Assembly (NCBI RefSeq): GCF_000149955.1
Contig: NC_030996.1
Span: forward strand, 2,085,301-2,149,300
DNA: 64,000 nucleotides
From: Fusarium oxysporum f. sp. lycopersici 4287
Taxonomy: Eukaryota > Ascomycota > Sordariomycetes > Hypocreales > Nectriaceae
Reading direction: 5' to 3'
The position numbers and the translations under genes were made by a program. Below, in pieces: positions 33,062 to 45,318 of this stretch; the first letter of the stretch is position 1, and each line of letters opens with the position of its first letter. The notes beneath the pieces were generated by a model, which was given only the letters and a program-made list of their open reading frames with translations, was not told the DNA's origin and searched no databases.

Positions 33062-33404
33062 TTCTGGGCCAATAGCTTATAGTCTAAATACTGCTATAAA
33101 TAAATGCTTATTAAGAAACATTTTTAGTATCTATTTTCAACAGCGCAACATTCTCACCTTCTGCTTTTGGCTTTGAAGGATTGTGCTAATATCCATCATG
33201 TGAGGGGAAGATATGATGCCATTGTGTTATTGGTCCGCGTCTGAATTGCTGATTAATCAGGCGATAACGATACTGTTACTATTTATATCTTGAGATATCT
33301 TATCAGCCAGCGAATTCCCTTAATTATCCCCGTGAGGCTGTTTCGGCATTATACAGACAGGCCAACATCATATCGCAAACCGAAAGGCAGAGACCAACAG
33401 CAGC
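33062..33404. other. Intergenic, AT-rich
   Basis: A 343 bp AT-rich stretch between the decayed ankyrin gene and the GST-like gene. A TATA-like tatttatat lies near 33280, about 125 bp before the GST ATG. Confidence 0.4.
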
Positions 33405-34279
33405 ATGTCCACCAACAAAATCATATTCTTCGATATTCCCAGCAGGTCGCCCCAGGTTTGCTGGTCGATGAATACCTGGAGAAGTCAGTCTCCATAATTA
33501 CCAAACTATGTTCGGCACTAACATGAGCTGCAGCGAGATTACTTCTCAATTATAAAGGCCTCGATTATAAGACCGAATGGGCAAGTTCTCAGAGCAGTTC
33601 CATGACAATTTTACTGACGTATGTAGCTTGAATATCCCGAAATCAAGGAGCGCCTTAGTGAACAGTGAGTACAAACCTCAGCCACATCTTTTGAGCTTCA
33701 TTAACAGTTCGGTAAAGTGTATCCCCAAATGAACAAGGCGCACCCTTCACATGCCCAGCAATTCAATTGCCTGACGGCTCATACATAATGGACTCTTACA
33801 AGATCGTCGACGTCATCGAGGAAAAGTACCCCGAGCCTAGTGTACACCTGAACAACCCAATGCAAGACCGCCTTCGCGCATCAATGATTAAATTCATGAC
33901 AGAAATGGTTCCAGTCTACGTCCCCGGCGTCGCCAAAAACATCATCGGCGAAAAGAGCATCGATTTCTTCCTCGCCACGCGTTTACAAGACGTCGGCATG
34001 CCTCTCTACGAGTACGGAGAAAAGCACTCCCCTGGAGCTTTTGACAGAGCGGAGCCGTTCGCGCGTGAGATCACGGCCCTGCTGGAGGAGGATACTTCTG
34101 GGCCGTTTTTGTTGGGCGATGTAGTGAGCTATGCTGATTTCATCTGGGCGGGTATTTTGCTGTTTTTCCAGTGTCTTGGCGAGAAGGAGTACAAGGAGGT
34201 GCTGAGAATAACCGGAGATGGAGACGTTCATACTAAATTCCTGGATGGGCTGAGACCTTGGACGGAGAGGAATACCTGA
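33405..34279 (+). CDS. Glutathione S-transferase-like protein
   Basis: Spliced model: exons 33405-33483, 33534-33580, 33627-33664 and 33718-34279, giving 241 residues. The thioredoxin-fold half holds IIFFDIP, WSMNTWRTRLLLNYKGLDYKTEW and, later, QLPDGSYIMDSYKIVDVIEEKYP, matching the beta-etherase-like fungal GST group. The C-terminal helical half ends with FLLGDVVSYADFIWAGIL, the N-capping box region. It would conjugate glutathione to an electrophile. The second intron begins with GC (TGG|GCAAGT), a rare but accepted donor. Other splice choices break the frame, so the GC-AG reading is well supported. Confidence 0.83.
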
Positions 34280-36921
34280 TGCTATCGATAAGGGATGGGC
34301 GCGAAATGAGGTTGGGTGAATTTAGGCTAATTACCCTGTTCAGTCGAGTTTTCATTCAGCTGATTGGACATTCAAGACTTTGATATTTCTCGATGCATAG
34401 TATTTGGCAATATATTATCTATCCATCGACTATAATCATCACTGTCTTTTCCCCAGGTTCTTGTTGAAGAGAACCATTTTAATTCTCATATTTGTTAAGA
34501 GATCCAGGTGGGTCGCGTCTGCCGATCTCCATTCCCCCTGGGGTTGATGTTTTCTCCGCGCCAAGTAGTTTTCTCACATCCACAAGCTTGCTTGGCAGCT
34601 TGGCTACCTCGATGTTCCTTTTGGATAAGTTCATAGCCCAATCACTATCCTTGAATGACGATGTTCTGACTGTGTGCGTGAGACCGCTGGGTAAATCCAT
34701 AGCTTTCCGAGGGCCAAGAGTCTTGGTAATTGCCACACGCAGGAAACCATCAAGCATGCTGCATCGAGAACCGTGGCAGTGGCTCATAATGGGTAAATTA
34801 ACATGTTTCAGCCTAGATGTCTCTGAACGACCCATTATCCAGAGTGGATATTCGCGCAACCTTCACGCGTTGAATCGCGTCTGAGATGTACCTACCCTAG
34901 GCTATAGAGTATTAGAAAGCATTATCATTTTACAGAGCTCGAAATACATGGAAGTATACAAGCTGCTATTATATGGGGAGTACTATAGAAATTGAGAAGT
35001 ACGTTTTTTATTAAGAAACTCAGTTTCTTTATATTTTATGTTCGCGTTTTCTTAATCAACTGAATTTTTAATCTTTTCACATTGCAAACAGGTGATTCCA
35101 CGCCCACAATAACGCTGCATGATATAACAGTCCAGGAATCAATGGCTTCTAAAGTATAGTAATCTGCTATTATCAGAAGGGTCCCTTATATCTCTTCTAA
35201 CCTATCCATTATTAGAGATGGAGAAGTCTCCCTTGGCATTGCGCAAACGAACTTGGTCTCAAGCCCAGCCATTGCAATCGCGTAACAGAGGCAGAATCCA
35301 TTCTATGTCAGTGCATCTTGACACAATACGATAGGAAGCCGGCGACATCGTCAGCTGAACGTCCTATTTCTCGTGGCGGAGTCGATTCAGCCCATCAGAT
35401 CAGTCACGCTCGACACCTGAAAACAGTGGATATCTCAGAATCTGGGTCTGGGGAATTTCGGCCCTCGGTTCCTGAACTCCATGTCAAACAAGGGCGGGTC
35501 GAGCTCAGGACAAGTCTTGTTAAGTGGAGATATCGTCGACACAAAGAAAATTGGGTTCGTGAGCGCCAAGGTCTTGGGAGACGGTTGAGAACCTCTGTCG
35601 TCTCCAGTTTATAGTCTTGGCTTTGGGCTGTTCTAGGATCATCATGCGACGTGCAGGTTCTAGGTCCAACGGCGGCTAAATTCCGTGCACATGACAATTG
35701 CCGCTATTCGCAACATGGCTATTTCAGCTGGCATGCCGAGAATAACTCGGGATTTGCATGTTTTTTAATATTCGGGTTTTACGAAGACCAACACGATAAA
35801 TCGCATTGATCGATCAAAAGAGAATTCGGTATCAGGTCGTGATTGGCGGACCGATATAAGGTTGTTTATTTACCCGCATTTACCCGTATTTAGCCAAATG
35901 CCACTCTAGGCCAAGACTGGAGAATATCCCCGAAGCCGCCTGAGCAAAAGTCACGGGTCATGATTCCGCACCACGTGGAATTTCATTCTCGCCGTGTTTT
36001 CTTCATTTTTCGATGTTCGATGGCTTATTGATGGCTTCAAGATTGTCTTGGAAGATGGCAAATATCGAAGGCACAGCTTAATTTGATGGCTGCCCCAAGA
36101 ACGTCGTGCTACAGGCAAAATGGGATCTACAGAGCCCAGTCCCGTAAGCGTAAGCATCGGTCATGTCCATGATGCTATGTCTGTCGCACGTTTGGGCCCG
36201 ACGATTCTAGCCAAAAGATCAGATCAGATGCAAAAAAATTTGATGCGGTGCCTGACAGACAAAAGACGATGTTGTAGCATGGTGTTCCTCGCGAAAAACC
36301 CCCGTGGCGAGATGAGAAGGCCCCTTTTCGGTAACAGGCTAATAGCGAAAATCACCCCCATGGGCGGCTTAATCGCAGAGCCCCATTATAATAATGCTTT
36401 AGTCTACGGGGTGCTCCGTGCAACAACATCAGTTCAAAGAAGCACAGTGGAGTCAAGGCACAGATCCCCCAGCTTGTGACTGTCGATTTCACTTTCTCCA
36501 TTTCTTCACCCCTGCTGAAATGAGGGCGGCCCGGCCTCCATCTTGGCTTGGGACTCATGACTACCAAGACTTCCAAGACAGCCAAGGTGGAACAAGATCG
36601 CCCATTCCGAACAGTGAGTGGAACCCACCGTTAAGCGGACGCCTGCCATTTGATTCATTCATTGCTGTCTTTTGCCTGCTCGGTTCTTCCGTCAATCTGG
36701 GGTCTGCACCCGGTCCGCACGCCCGTCACATTTCAGATTTGCTCTGGCCTCACTCGACGCGTTTTCTATATCTATCCAGGGATCTCCCCCCATTTTTTGT
36801 CAGTCTTGCTTTCACTCTTCACCTCAACAACAATCTGCTAAGCCACAGAGTGCTTCTGGCAGAAGAATAAATTCACTCTACTGCACTTTTAACACTTTCC
36901 CCCCTCGATTGAGAAATCGTC
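34280..36921. other. Gene-poor stretch of 2.6 kb
   Basis: No convincing gene. A minus-strand frame at 34479-34859 (126 codons) and plus-strand frames at 35318-35614 and 36418-36870 lack recognisable motifs. The part around 34880-35100 is AT-rich. The last 500 bp is C/T-rich and probably is the promoter and leader of the MFS gene at 36922. Remnants of lost genes are possible but were not recognised. Confidence 0.4.
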
Positions 36922-38701
36922 ATGGGTATCAAGGACATCATCGGCCTCGGCGTCGACGAGAAGACAAAGAAGCTTCAGGAGGAAGCTCCCAAGTTCGAGC
37001 ATGTTACTTGGTACAAGGACCCCGGCCTGAGGGTCTTGACCTTCTACGCATGCGTTCTTTGTGTTTCCTCTATGGGAACTGGTTGGGATGGGTAAGGCAT
37101 TCCCCGAACTTTCTGGTGATTCATTCAGTCGCTGACTTGGCGCGTTTCTTAGTATGTACATGGGTGTCGTTCAAAACTTTGACACCTGGAATGACTTCTT
37201 CGACAAGCCCGAGGGTAGCAGACTCGGTCTTTTGGTCGCTCTCTATCAAATCGGTTCAGTCGCCTCTATCCCTCTTGTCCCTGTTATCGCTGATCGCTGG
37301 GGACGTCGCCCTTGTATCGCTCTCGGCTTTATCCTCATGGCTATTGGCGCCGGTCTGCAGGCTGGAGCTCCCGATTACGCTACCTACTCTGGCGGTCGTG
37401 TTCTTCTCGGTTTCGGCAACTCGTTCGCTCAGATTGCCTCTCCTATGCTTCTCGCTGAGCTGTGCCATCCTCAGCACCGTGCTCGTTTCACCACTGTTTA
37501 TAACTGTCTCTGGAACATGGGTTCTCTGCTTGTTTCCTGGACTTGCTTCGGTACTCACTACTGGGGTGGCGGCAACAGTGACTGGTCGTGGCGATTCCCC
37601 GCCATCCTCCAGGGTGCTCCCGGTCTCATTCAGCTCGTGATTCTCTGGTGTAAGTTAATCTCCTGAATGGAATCATTCCAAGATTTTGCTAACAAATGTC
37701 CTCTAGGGATCCCCGAATCCCCTCGATTTCTCATCGCCAAGGACCGCCAGGACGAAGCACTTCACATCCTCTCTAAATACCACGCCAACGGCAACGAGAA
37801 CCACCCAACTGTCCAATTCGAGTACCGTGAGATCCGCGACACCATCAAGGCCGAGCAGCTCGCCAACAACAGTTCCCGATATACCGACTTCTTCAAGACC
37901 AAGGGTAACCGCTACCGTCTCCTCGTCCTCTTCTCCCTCGGTCTCTTCTCCCAGTGGTCAGGCAATGGTGTTGTCTCCAACTACTCTGCCCGTCTCTACA
38001 TCAACGCTGGTCTCGATAGCGAGAACGAACGTCTTATCATCACTGCCGGAAAGACTATTCTCGATCTATTTGTCTCTATCGGCTGCGCTCTCCTCGTCGA
38101 ACGCCTTAACCGTCGCTTCTCTTTCCTCTTCGCCACTGGTGGTATGTGCCTGACTCTACTCTTCTGGACCCTTACCTGCGGTCTCCACGAGCAGCACCAG
38201 GCCCCTGGCGCCAACAACGCCATGATCTTCCTTGTCTGGCTTCATGGTGTCTTTTACTCGACTTGTTGGTCTGGTCTCTTGATCGGTTATGCTGTCGAGA
38301 TTCTCCCCTACTCTCTCCGTGCCAAGGGTCTGATGTTCCTCAACATTTCGGTCCAAATCGCTCTTCTGCTCAACAACTATCTCAATCCTCTGGCGTTCAA
38401 GGCCTGGCAAGCTCCCGCCGTCCCCGAAGGCGAGAAGGAAACTGGCTACGGTGGCAACACCTGGAGACTCTACCTTATCTACACCATCTGGGTCGCTGGT
38501 GAGGTTCTTTTCATCTTCTTCATGTATGTTGAGACTCGTGGACCTACTCTTGAGGAGTTGGCCAAGGTTATCGATGGTGACAACGCCGCTGTGGCTGATG
38601 TCGATCTCGAGCACGTTGAGAAGGAGGTTCTCAGCAAGGAGACCGAGAGAGTTTCTTCTCTGGATCAGGAGGTCCACGAGGTTGCTCCCAGCAAGGTCTA
38701 A
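36922..38701 (+). CDS. MFS sugar transporter (lactose-permease-like)
   Basis: Spliced model: exons 36922-37091, 37153-37649 and 37707-38701, giving 553 residues. It has 12 predicted helices and the sugar-porter motifs DRWGRRP after helix 2, PESPRFLIAKDRQDEALHIL with YHANGN in the central loop, and VETRGPTLEELAKVIDG near the end. The C terminus is acidic and charged (KEVLSKETERVSS). It is a probable proton-coupled sugar carrier of the plasma membrane. It is not close to the GH78 pair and stands alone at the border of the aromatic block. The long upstream region may carry its control sites. Confidence 0.9.
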
Positions 38702-39226
38702 GTAACGTCTTCTCACATTCACGCGAGGAGGGCAGCGCGATAGTTAGCAAACGCGTATCTGCCCGTCTACGATAATTGTTTTTGATCTAGTCTAATGAGC
38801 TAGCTGAATGAGTTTAATGCTATATACCTTTATTGATGGATAACATTCCCATTCCTCGTGACTACTGTGATCTAAGCTAGTGCCTGGGCGGTCGTTATAT
38901 GATGTGTACTAAACGTTGACTCTACATTTGACATCCAAAACTGACGCCATCTCAAATAGGAATTTGATACAAGAAGATGGTGATTCAGACAGCTGATCTG
39001 ATGAGACAAGGATTCGTGGAAACAAGAAGAAATATCTCCAAATTTGACTTCAAGTACCATGTCACCATATCACGTTCTCGAGATGCGTTTGAGCAGATGA
39101 CAGGAACTGTAACCATCTTGGGTGTAAAGGACTCTCAAACCGGGACAGGATAAGTTGGATGTGTGGATAAGAGAGAGGACCTGTCACCGACTCCTTGAAG
39201 CTCTTGAATGACACTGATACAAATCG
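38702..39226. other. Intergenic between converging genes
   Basis: A 525 bp stretch between the MFS stop and the regulator stop. No gene seen. Confidence 0.45.
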
Positions 39227-41156
39227 TTAGAGGCGAGATTTAGCAGAAGAATAGCCTTGACGGTTAGACTTACAAATTAATAAACTTGGAAGCTTCCAAT
39301 GAGCTGAGAATTGCTCAAGTTGGAGCAAAAGAAGAAGTTCGCAATTCTCAATCTCGGATATGAGATATGTGTTAGTACTTTCAGTATACTTCTTGTGAAT
39401 ATCCAAGAAAACAAGCGCCGTCAAGCTGATGAGCGAAAGTGCTGGGTCCACGGTGAGAGTGTAATTGCTGTCCCATTTCTCTGCTATCCCCGCTATGTTC
39501 TGGCAGGTTTCCAGAACACGTTGCCAGCTAAGCGTCCAATCGTCCCCTTCTGGAAGATAGTAGCAGCTCGCGAGGGCAGCTAGCAGTTGAGCCATATGTA
39601 GATGAAGCACCGAGGCTAATCTCGCGTGGTGATTTGTATTTGACTCATTCATGAACGCGTTTCTTCCAGGGTTCAAGAAGTTCCGTGGTAAGGCTAGACG
39701 TATTGCAGATAGCGTACGTTCTGCGTCGAGTAAGATCGCCATGAGGCTCTCGTGAGGAACCAAATAGCGCATACTCATTGCTCTGCCGAATTGACGCAAG
39801 ACAGTGATGGTGATGAGATGGATGTTGAAAAGTAAGCTGTTTTCGCTACCAGCCTTGACAAGCAAGAGAAGGTCGGGAAGACCACGCGGATCGTGAGGTA
39901 ACCTGCACGGGGCAGCAAAACCTTGAGAAAGCTGACACTGATGATTTAAAGACGTATTGACAAGTCGTTCATCAACTTGGTACGGTGTGCCGGATGAGAG
40001 GTTGGCGTACGAGTCAAGACGATATACACACCACCAGACAAGTTTCCAGTTTTGAAGGTCCGCATCGCTCACATTGGACCACTCTGGGGAAACAGATTGG
40101 ATTATGTCCAGACGATCAAGGCCCATCCAATACGCCAGCCGGACGATCTTTCCTATCCGCATCCAGGCTTGTTGGCCAGGGAATTGGTGGAATTCATAGA
40201 AGACGAGTAAGCAGAACTTCCGAAAGAGGTCGAGACTTGGAAAGTCACCGGCTGTATCTTCTTGAAGAGTCGTGTTGCTTAGGATTTGGTCTATGCGACC
40301 GTCGAGGTCAAAATGAGTCGATGCAAATTTGGAGCCGAGGAGTTTGGCTGTGATGAGAAGCAATGCTTCAACGAGTTCACTGCTGCAGTCTGAGAGAATA
40401 TTCTTGCTGCTTAGTACTGCTGCTGTAGAGAATAGAGGTATGGCTTCATTTATGGATTTGAAGTACTCATCAGCCCTGAAATGATTAGCGGAAAGACATG
40501 AGAACGCTCATATTGCCGGGAGTTATATGACCATGCGGGGTCGTTTCTTACAGATATGCTTCCTCTTCGGGTAAGATGTTTGGACCTTGTGACGATTGAT
40601 TGCTAACTTGAGTAGGTGCATGTGAAGTAACAAGGCTCACAGGACTTTCAGAGGGCAGATCTGAAACGGCTGCAGCTAAAGAGATAGTGTCTTCGGAGAT
40701 AGAATTGCCGTATATGGTAGTGTCCTCTATGGCATTAAGTTAAGTGATTAGATACCGCAATGCCTTATCAATACACAAATAACTCTTACCAGAATGCCTC
40801 CGATTACGGATTGCCCGTGGCTGGCGCCCGGAGCCCGGCGCTGGCCCAGGCCGGCGACGTGTTGTTGAGTAGCTACATGTCTTGCCGCGCTCGAGACAAC
40901 GGGTGCATGACGGCTGACCGAGATCACCTGTAGCCGGTCGAATTAGTTAGCCCTAGCGGCTTGCCGTCAGAGATTGTCGGGATATCTCACATCTGACTTT
41001 GGAGCTGCAAGCCGGAGATTTGTCAGATACCGCGGTGCCGAGAGTGGATGCGGGGTCTACGAACCGAATGCAATTGTCACAGACTCTGGTGCTCAGCCGA
41101 TGAGCAGAGGTAGCTGCGCCGAATGTTCCGCCGCCTGAAGACGGTGACGCAGACAT
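39227..41156 (-). CDS. Zn2Cys6 transcription factor next to the aromatic block
   Basis: Spliced model: exons 41156-41065, 41004-40991, 40927-40790, 40726-40552 and 40475-39227, giving 555 residues. The second exon is only 14 nt and lies inside the zinc cluster. With it, the Cys residues fall at 26, 29, 36, 43, 46 and 53 with perfect spacing; without it, the cluster is broken. A fungal_trans region follows (AWMRIGKIVRLAYWMGL, WWCVYRLDSYANLSSGTPYQVDE). The gene is divergent from the fumarylacetoacetate-hydrolase-family gene across 433 bp that contains a TCCTCCG site. It is the best candidate for the factor binding that motif, which is inference. Confidence 0.87.
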
Positions 41157-41589
41157 TTCCTCGTATCGGAAATACTCTCGATCCAAGATCAGCAATAAAT
41201 ACGCCGCTTGTCGATGAATACTCGTATACGGAAGACCAGTACCGGGTTACTGGGTCTCGTTTATGCTCTGATGCAATCGGATGATGCGACTGAGCGAGAA
41301 ATGGTCGAGATTGTGGATTCACGAGATGCTCCGAGGGATTATTCAGGCATTATTTCCGATGACTAACCAACCTCGGCAGTTTCAATGCAGCTAATCCCGC
41401 GTCGGAGGATCTTAAAAGTCAAAACTTGAGATCCGCCGCAGTTTATGTTTCCCCGCGTTTTAGCATCGCAGGACAAGCAGCTTCTGCCGAAGTACCACAA
41501 AAGGACCTATTTGCAGAGAAGATGTATTTAAACACTGATATCAATGGGGAATTATGGATTGGCAACATACCCTGTGACATACCAACACG
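41157..41589. promoter_or_regulatory. Divergent promoter with TCCTCCG site, regulator (-) / FAH-family gene (+)
   Basis: A CGGAGGA site (the reverse of TCCTCCG) is at 41403-41409, about 180 bp before the FAH-family start and about 250 bp before the regulator start. Read on the minus strand it is AGATCCTCCGA, the same 11-mer as in the hydroxylase and dioxygenase promoters. A near match with CCGCCG lies near 41434. Confidence 0.6.
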
Positions 41590-42673
41590 ATGGCCAATTT
41601 CTCTGTACTTATCAAGCTTGAGTCTGAAGAGGACAGGGAGACATATTTCGCCGATCTTGGTCCCGATGCTCAAGGCCCGCCGACTGTTGGGACCAAAGTC
41701 AGCGCGGTCAAGTCGTTACATGACTTGACGGATAACCATGAGACCAGAACAGTAACAATTCGTCGTGTAAGTCTCTTTGTGTTATAACTTCAGTAAAATA
41801 AAGCCTTCACGAATTCATTATGCTAACTGAGCCAAGCTGTTAGCACCACTGCCAAGAGATGATCTGCCTTTGTACTGCGTTGGATTGAACTATCGCAGTC
41901 ATGCCAAAGAAGCTTCGGTATACAAAAGTGAAACAGAAAGTTCGCTCCGAGTCAATCGCTAACAGGATTCCAGCTCACCTTGACATCGGTTCCTCCTCTA
42001 TGGACCAAACCAGCTGCGTCCCTTGCAAACCCAGACGAAGACATCCCAATCAATGACTTCTGCGCAAAGAGTCTTCCAGACTACGAGGTAGGACACCACC
42101 CTCACTACAAATTGGTTCTACCTGGAACTAATTACTTTACAGGGCGAGCTTGTATTTGTCACCTCTAAACAATGTCACGACATATCTCCCAAGGAAGCCA
42201 AGGACTACATCCTGGGTTACACCGTAGGAAACGATGTTTCCTGTCGCATGTACCAGCTTCCTAAGCATTCTGCCGGTCAATTCTTTTTCGCTAAGGCTTT
42301 CGACAAGTTTGCCCCCATTGGTCCTGCATTGATCAGCCCAGCCATATTTGGTGATGGTTCAAGCTTTTCAGTAGAAGCAAGGGTCAATGGAGAGGTCAGG
42401 CAGGTAGCGGAGTTTAAGAAGGATATGGTGTTCTCGCCAGAGCAGATTCTTAGCCATATGAGTCAAGGTACTTCACCATTGCGCACGAGCCGGATCATTG
42501 CTAACAGACTTGGTACAGGAACAACCATACCGGCTGGTACAGCGGTCATGACTGGAACGCCCGCTGGAGTCGGTGCCTTCCATAGTCCCAAGGTGTTTCT
42601 CAAAGATGGCGATGTCCTTGAAGTCACTATGGCGCGGGTTGGAACGTTGCGGAATGTTATTAAGTTTCAGTAA
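41590..42673 (+). CDS. Fumarylacetoacetate hydrolase-family protein
   Basis: Spliced model: exons 41590-41766, 41837-41917, 41974-42087, 42143-42467 and 42519-42673, giving 283 residues. Family motifs: LPLYCVGLNYRSHAKEA near residue 70, GELVFVTSK, ILGYTVGNDVSCR, and TGTPAGVGAF near the C terminus, which form the metal site and oxyanion region. FAH-fold enzymes cleave or hydrate keto-acid products of aromatic ring opening, or act as oxaloacetate tautomerases. Next to a flavin hydroxylase and an extradiol dioxygenase, a role as hydrolase or hydratase of the meta-cleavage product is likely. The exact reaction is not fixed by the sequence. Confidence 0.85.
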
Positions 42674-43251
42674 GCATCGTTCGTTCACCTGTGCGAGCCT
42701 TGTAGAAGGAGGACTTGCTGACCATTTACCTAACAGAGTTGGATTTCTGACACGTGTAGTAGTCTCTTTACAGAGAGTTGCAATCTTCCTGTTTAGCAGA
42801 TTTATGTAACACCGTTTGGCGGCAATCTGTCTAGAGTTATGACCTATAGTGAACTTATTAATATTAGTTTTTATAGTGAATATCAACGTAGTGCCTTACT
42901 ATCCTCTTTGCGCATGTTATCAAAGGCGTGAAATCCACTGGCGAGTAAAGGTCAACTCAGTGTCAGGTACGTATATCTAAATGCTGCCACTTATATTTGA
43001 ATTAGTGTCTTAAATGATAACACGAGATTCTGTGGCTACTATTACCTTACTGGATGTTTTAGAAGATATAATTTATCCTATTATTTCTATTTCAAGCACT
43101 GGAACCAAATTAATTACTTCTATACTTCTCTCAGATACCAAGGATTAAAGAGCATAAGCAATAAACTATCAATTCGCAAGAAATAATCAAGAGAAGAACA
43201 GCTAGATGCCACAAAACTACATAGCACGTTTCTAGCTCTGTATTATATACA
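42674..43251. other. Intergenic between converging genes
   Basis: A 578 bp stretch, strongly AT-rich around 43000-43150, holding the 3' ends of the FAH-family and hydroxylase genes. No gene seen. Confidence 0.45.
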
Positions 43252-45318
43252 CTATTTATTCCTGCAGAACCCAATAAAACTTCTCAACGAGTTCAGCGAG
43301 TTGACCAGCCCAGCATAGTCAGAAGCACAAGCAAAGACAAAAAAGTCGGGTCGAATAATGGCAAATTTCGTGGCTCTCCCAAGACGCTTGACAAAGACTG
43401 AGCTGTCGTATCCATTCGCCAGACGTCCATTAGCGGCAGGGACTTGTGAAGGTGAACAGACCGTGAGATGACCAAACTCTCCATTTATGTCTGAAAGTGT
43501 CTTTTGACCTAGTGATGAGTCTCCCGACTGTGCATCGTAAATAACGACGGCATCGTTTGAGATGACGGATGAAAGTCCGGCTTCTTGGACTGCGGCCCTT
43601 GCTTCGGCGTATAGACTAAGTTGATTGGCTCGTTCCCCGTCACTAACAACCGCCAGAGTGAAGATCGTATTGTCCTTTCGTAAAAGTTCATCCGATAAGA
43701 ATGATCCTACTTGGCCCTTTGATCTCATGTGTATCTGAGGCAGACGGGAACCACCTGTTCGTCCCCTGACAAAGAACCCATTTTCAACATCCGAAAAGCC
43801 CTTCTTCTCTTTATAAGACATATAGTCCACATACCGAAAAAGAGGCGTGCCATGCAGAGACATCAAAAGCCGGAAACAGAAACGTAACCATAAAGATGGC
43901 TCATTGTTGCAGATGCGGCCGTTGATCATGGAGAATCGCGCTGCGTCGTTGATGCTCTGACGTCGCTCGGCTTCCCAGCACTTGAGCAGTTTGTCGTGGT
44001 TTTCGGGCTTGGAGTCTGGATGGAGCATCAGAGCTAACCTCCATGCGAGTTGGTGAGCGTCTCTGACGCCACTGCCAATACCTTGACCGGCGAAAGGTGG
44101 AAAGACGTGCGCTGCGTCGCCGATGAGGATAGTTCGTCCACTGAACCAGCGGTCAACAACCTTGTGGACAAAGTGAAATGGTCGACAGCGCAGAATCTCG
44201 ATGCAATCTTGTGGATACTTCACAGGGCCATCGAACTCATGCTTGCGGCTTCTGTCTTCCTCAAGAGTAATCATCGGGGTAATATGCTCCCAGAACAGCT
44301 CTTCCGAATTATCCTTGATAAGCGCTTCATCCTGAGCAAACTCATGGCGCCAAAGTCTTTCCTCATAAGGACCAAATCTTCCGGAAGCCGTAGCCTTTCC
44401 TGGCGGAGTGCAAAAGTGCCATCCGATAGGCCAGAAAAGATCATAAACCTCTTGTGGCGAGTACCCAAACTTCCAAAGTGGGAAGTCAGGATGAGTCTCG
44501 GGAGTCGGGAGCTTCATCTTCAGATTGGCGGCTATCCAAGTACCGCTGTAAGGATAGAGTCCAGCTTCTTGCTTGATGCCCACTGTTGGTTCGAGAAAGC
44601 GCTTTCGGACAATACCTAGTTTTCCGTCGGCGCCGATGAGCCATTCTCCTTTGATCTGCTGTCGTGTGCCTTGGCTGTCGCTGAAGTTGATCACTGGTGG
44701 ATCTTGTTCAGACCGCGAGACCACTTCGCAGGCTGTACGTAGTGAACAGAACTTTGACTCCTCAATAGCCTTCCTCAAAGCCCCCTCTGTATCTGCTGTT
44801 AGCATAGAAGACACGCATCCGTGGGACTTAAGAGAAACCATACCTAGACGGGGCTGCATTTGCAGAATGCCTTCAGGTAAGGCTTGTTCAAGACTGTTGA
44901 TGTCCCCAATGCGAATTGAGAAGAATGAGGGAGCATTGAATGCACCACGATGAACATTAATATGTGGCATTTCTGTGTCACTAGAGATTAGTACATGATG
45001 CGACTCAGTATGCAGGTGAATTTGCTTTCGAAACGTGTGGACTTACCATGACCTATGCCCGCTAGATCGTTGATCCCGAGGCTATGTAGTATTCTGACGG
45101 CATCTCCGGTGAGGAATACGCCTCTGGGGTCTGTGGTTATCTCTGCTTCTTTTTCAAGAATGACGGACTGGCAAGAGTGAATTGTCAGTACTGAACATCA
45201 GGGTGCTGTAATGGTCGAAATGGTGGCTACTAACATGGATCTTCAGTCGGGCTAGTGATAGTCCCAGGGCGAGACCTGCTGGACCGCCTCCAACAATGAT
45301 CACTTGAGTTTCTTCCAT
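43252..45318 (-). CDS. FAD-dependent aromatic hydroxylase (MhpA/phenol-hydroxylase-like)
   Basis: Spliced model: exons 45318-45235, 45167-45047, 44972-44844 and 44786-43252, giving 622 residues. It has the three flavoprotein hydroxylase fingerprints: GGGPAG at residues 10-15, the DG motif in WLIGADGKLGIVRKRF, and the GD motif ILIGDAAHVFPPFAGQG. The sequence around it (SGVRDAHQLAWRL) is close to 3-(3-hydroxyphenyl)propionate hydroxylases. A C-terminal thioredoxin-like tail, as in phenol hydroxylases, is plausible. It would ortho-hydroxylate a phenol with NAD(P)H and O2 to make a catechol for ring opening. The third intron is 57 nt and open in frame, so retention would add 19 residues. Confidence 0.88.

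Noticed and set aside
34479..34859. 126-codon minus-strand frame in the gene-poor stretch
   Set aside because: No motif, no splice partner and no promoter signal; possible remnant but not supportable.
35318..35614. 98-codon plus-strand frame
   Set aside because: Basic, motif-free and antisense to a similar frame; probably non-coding.
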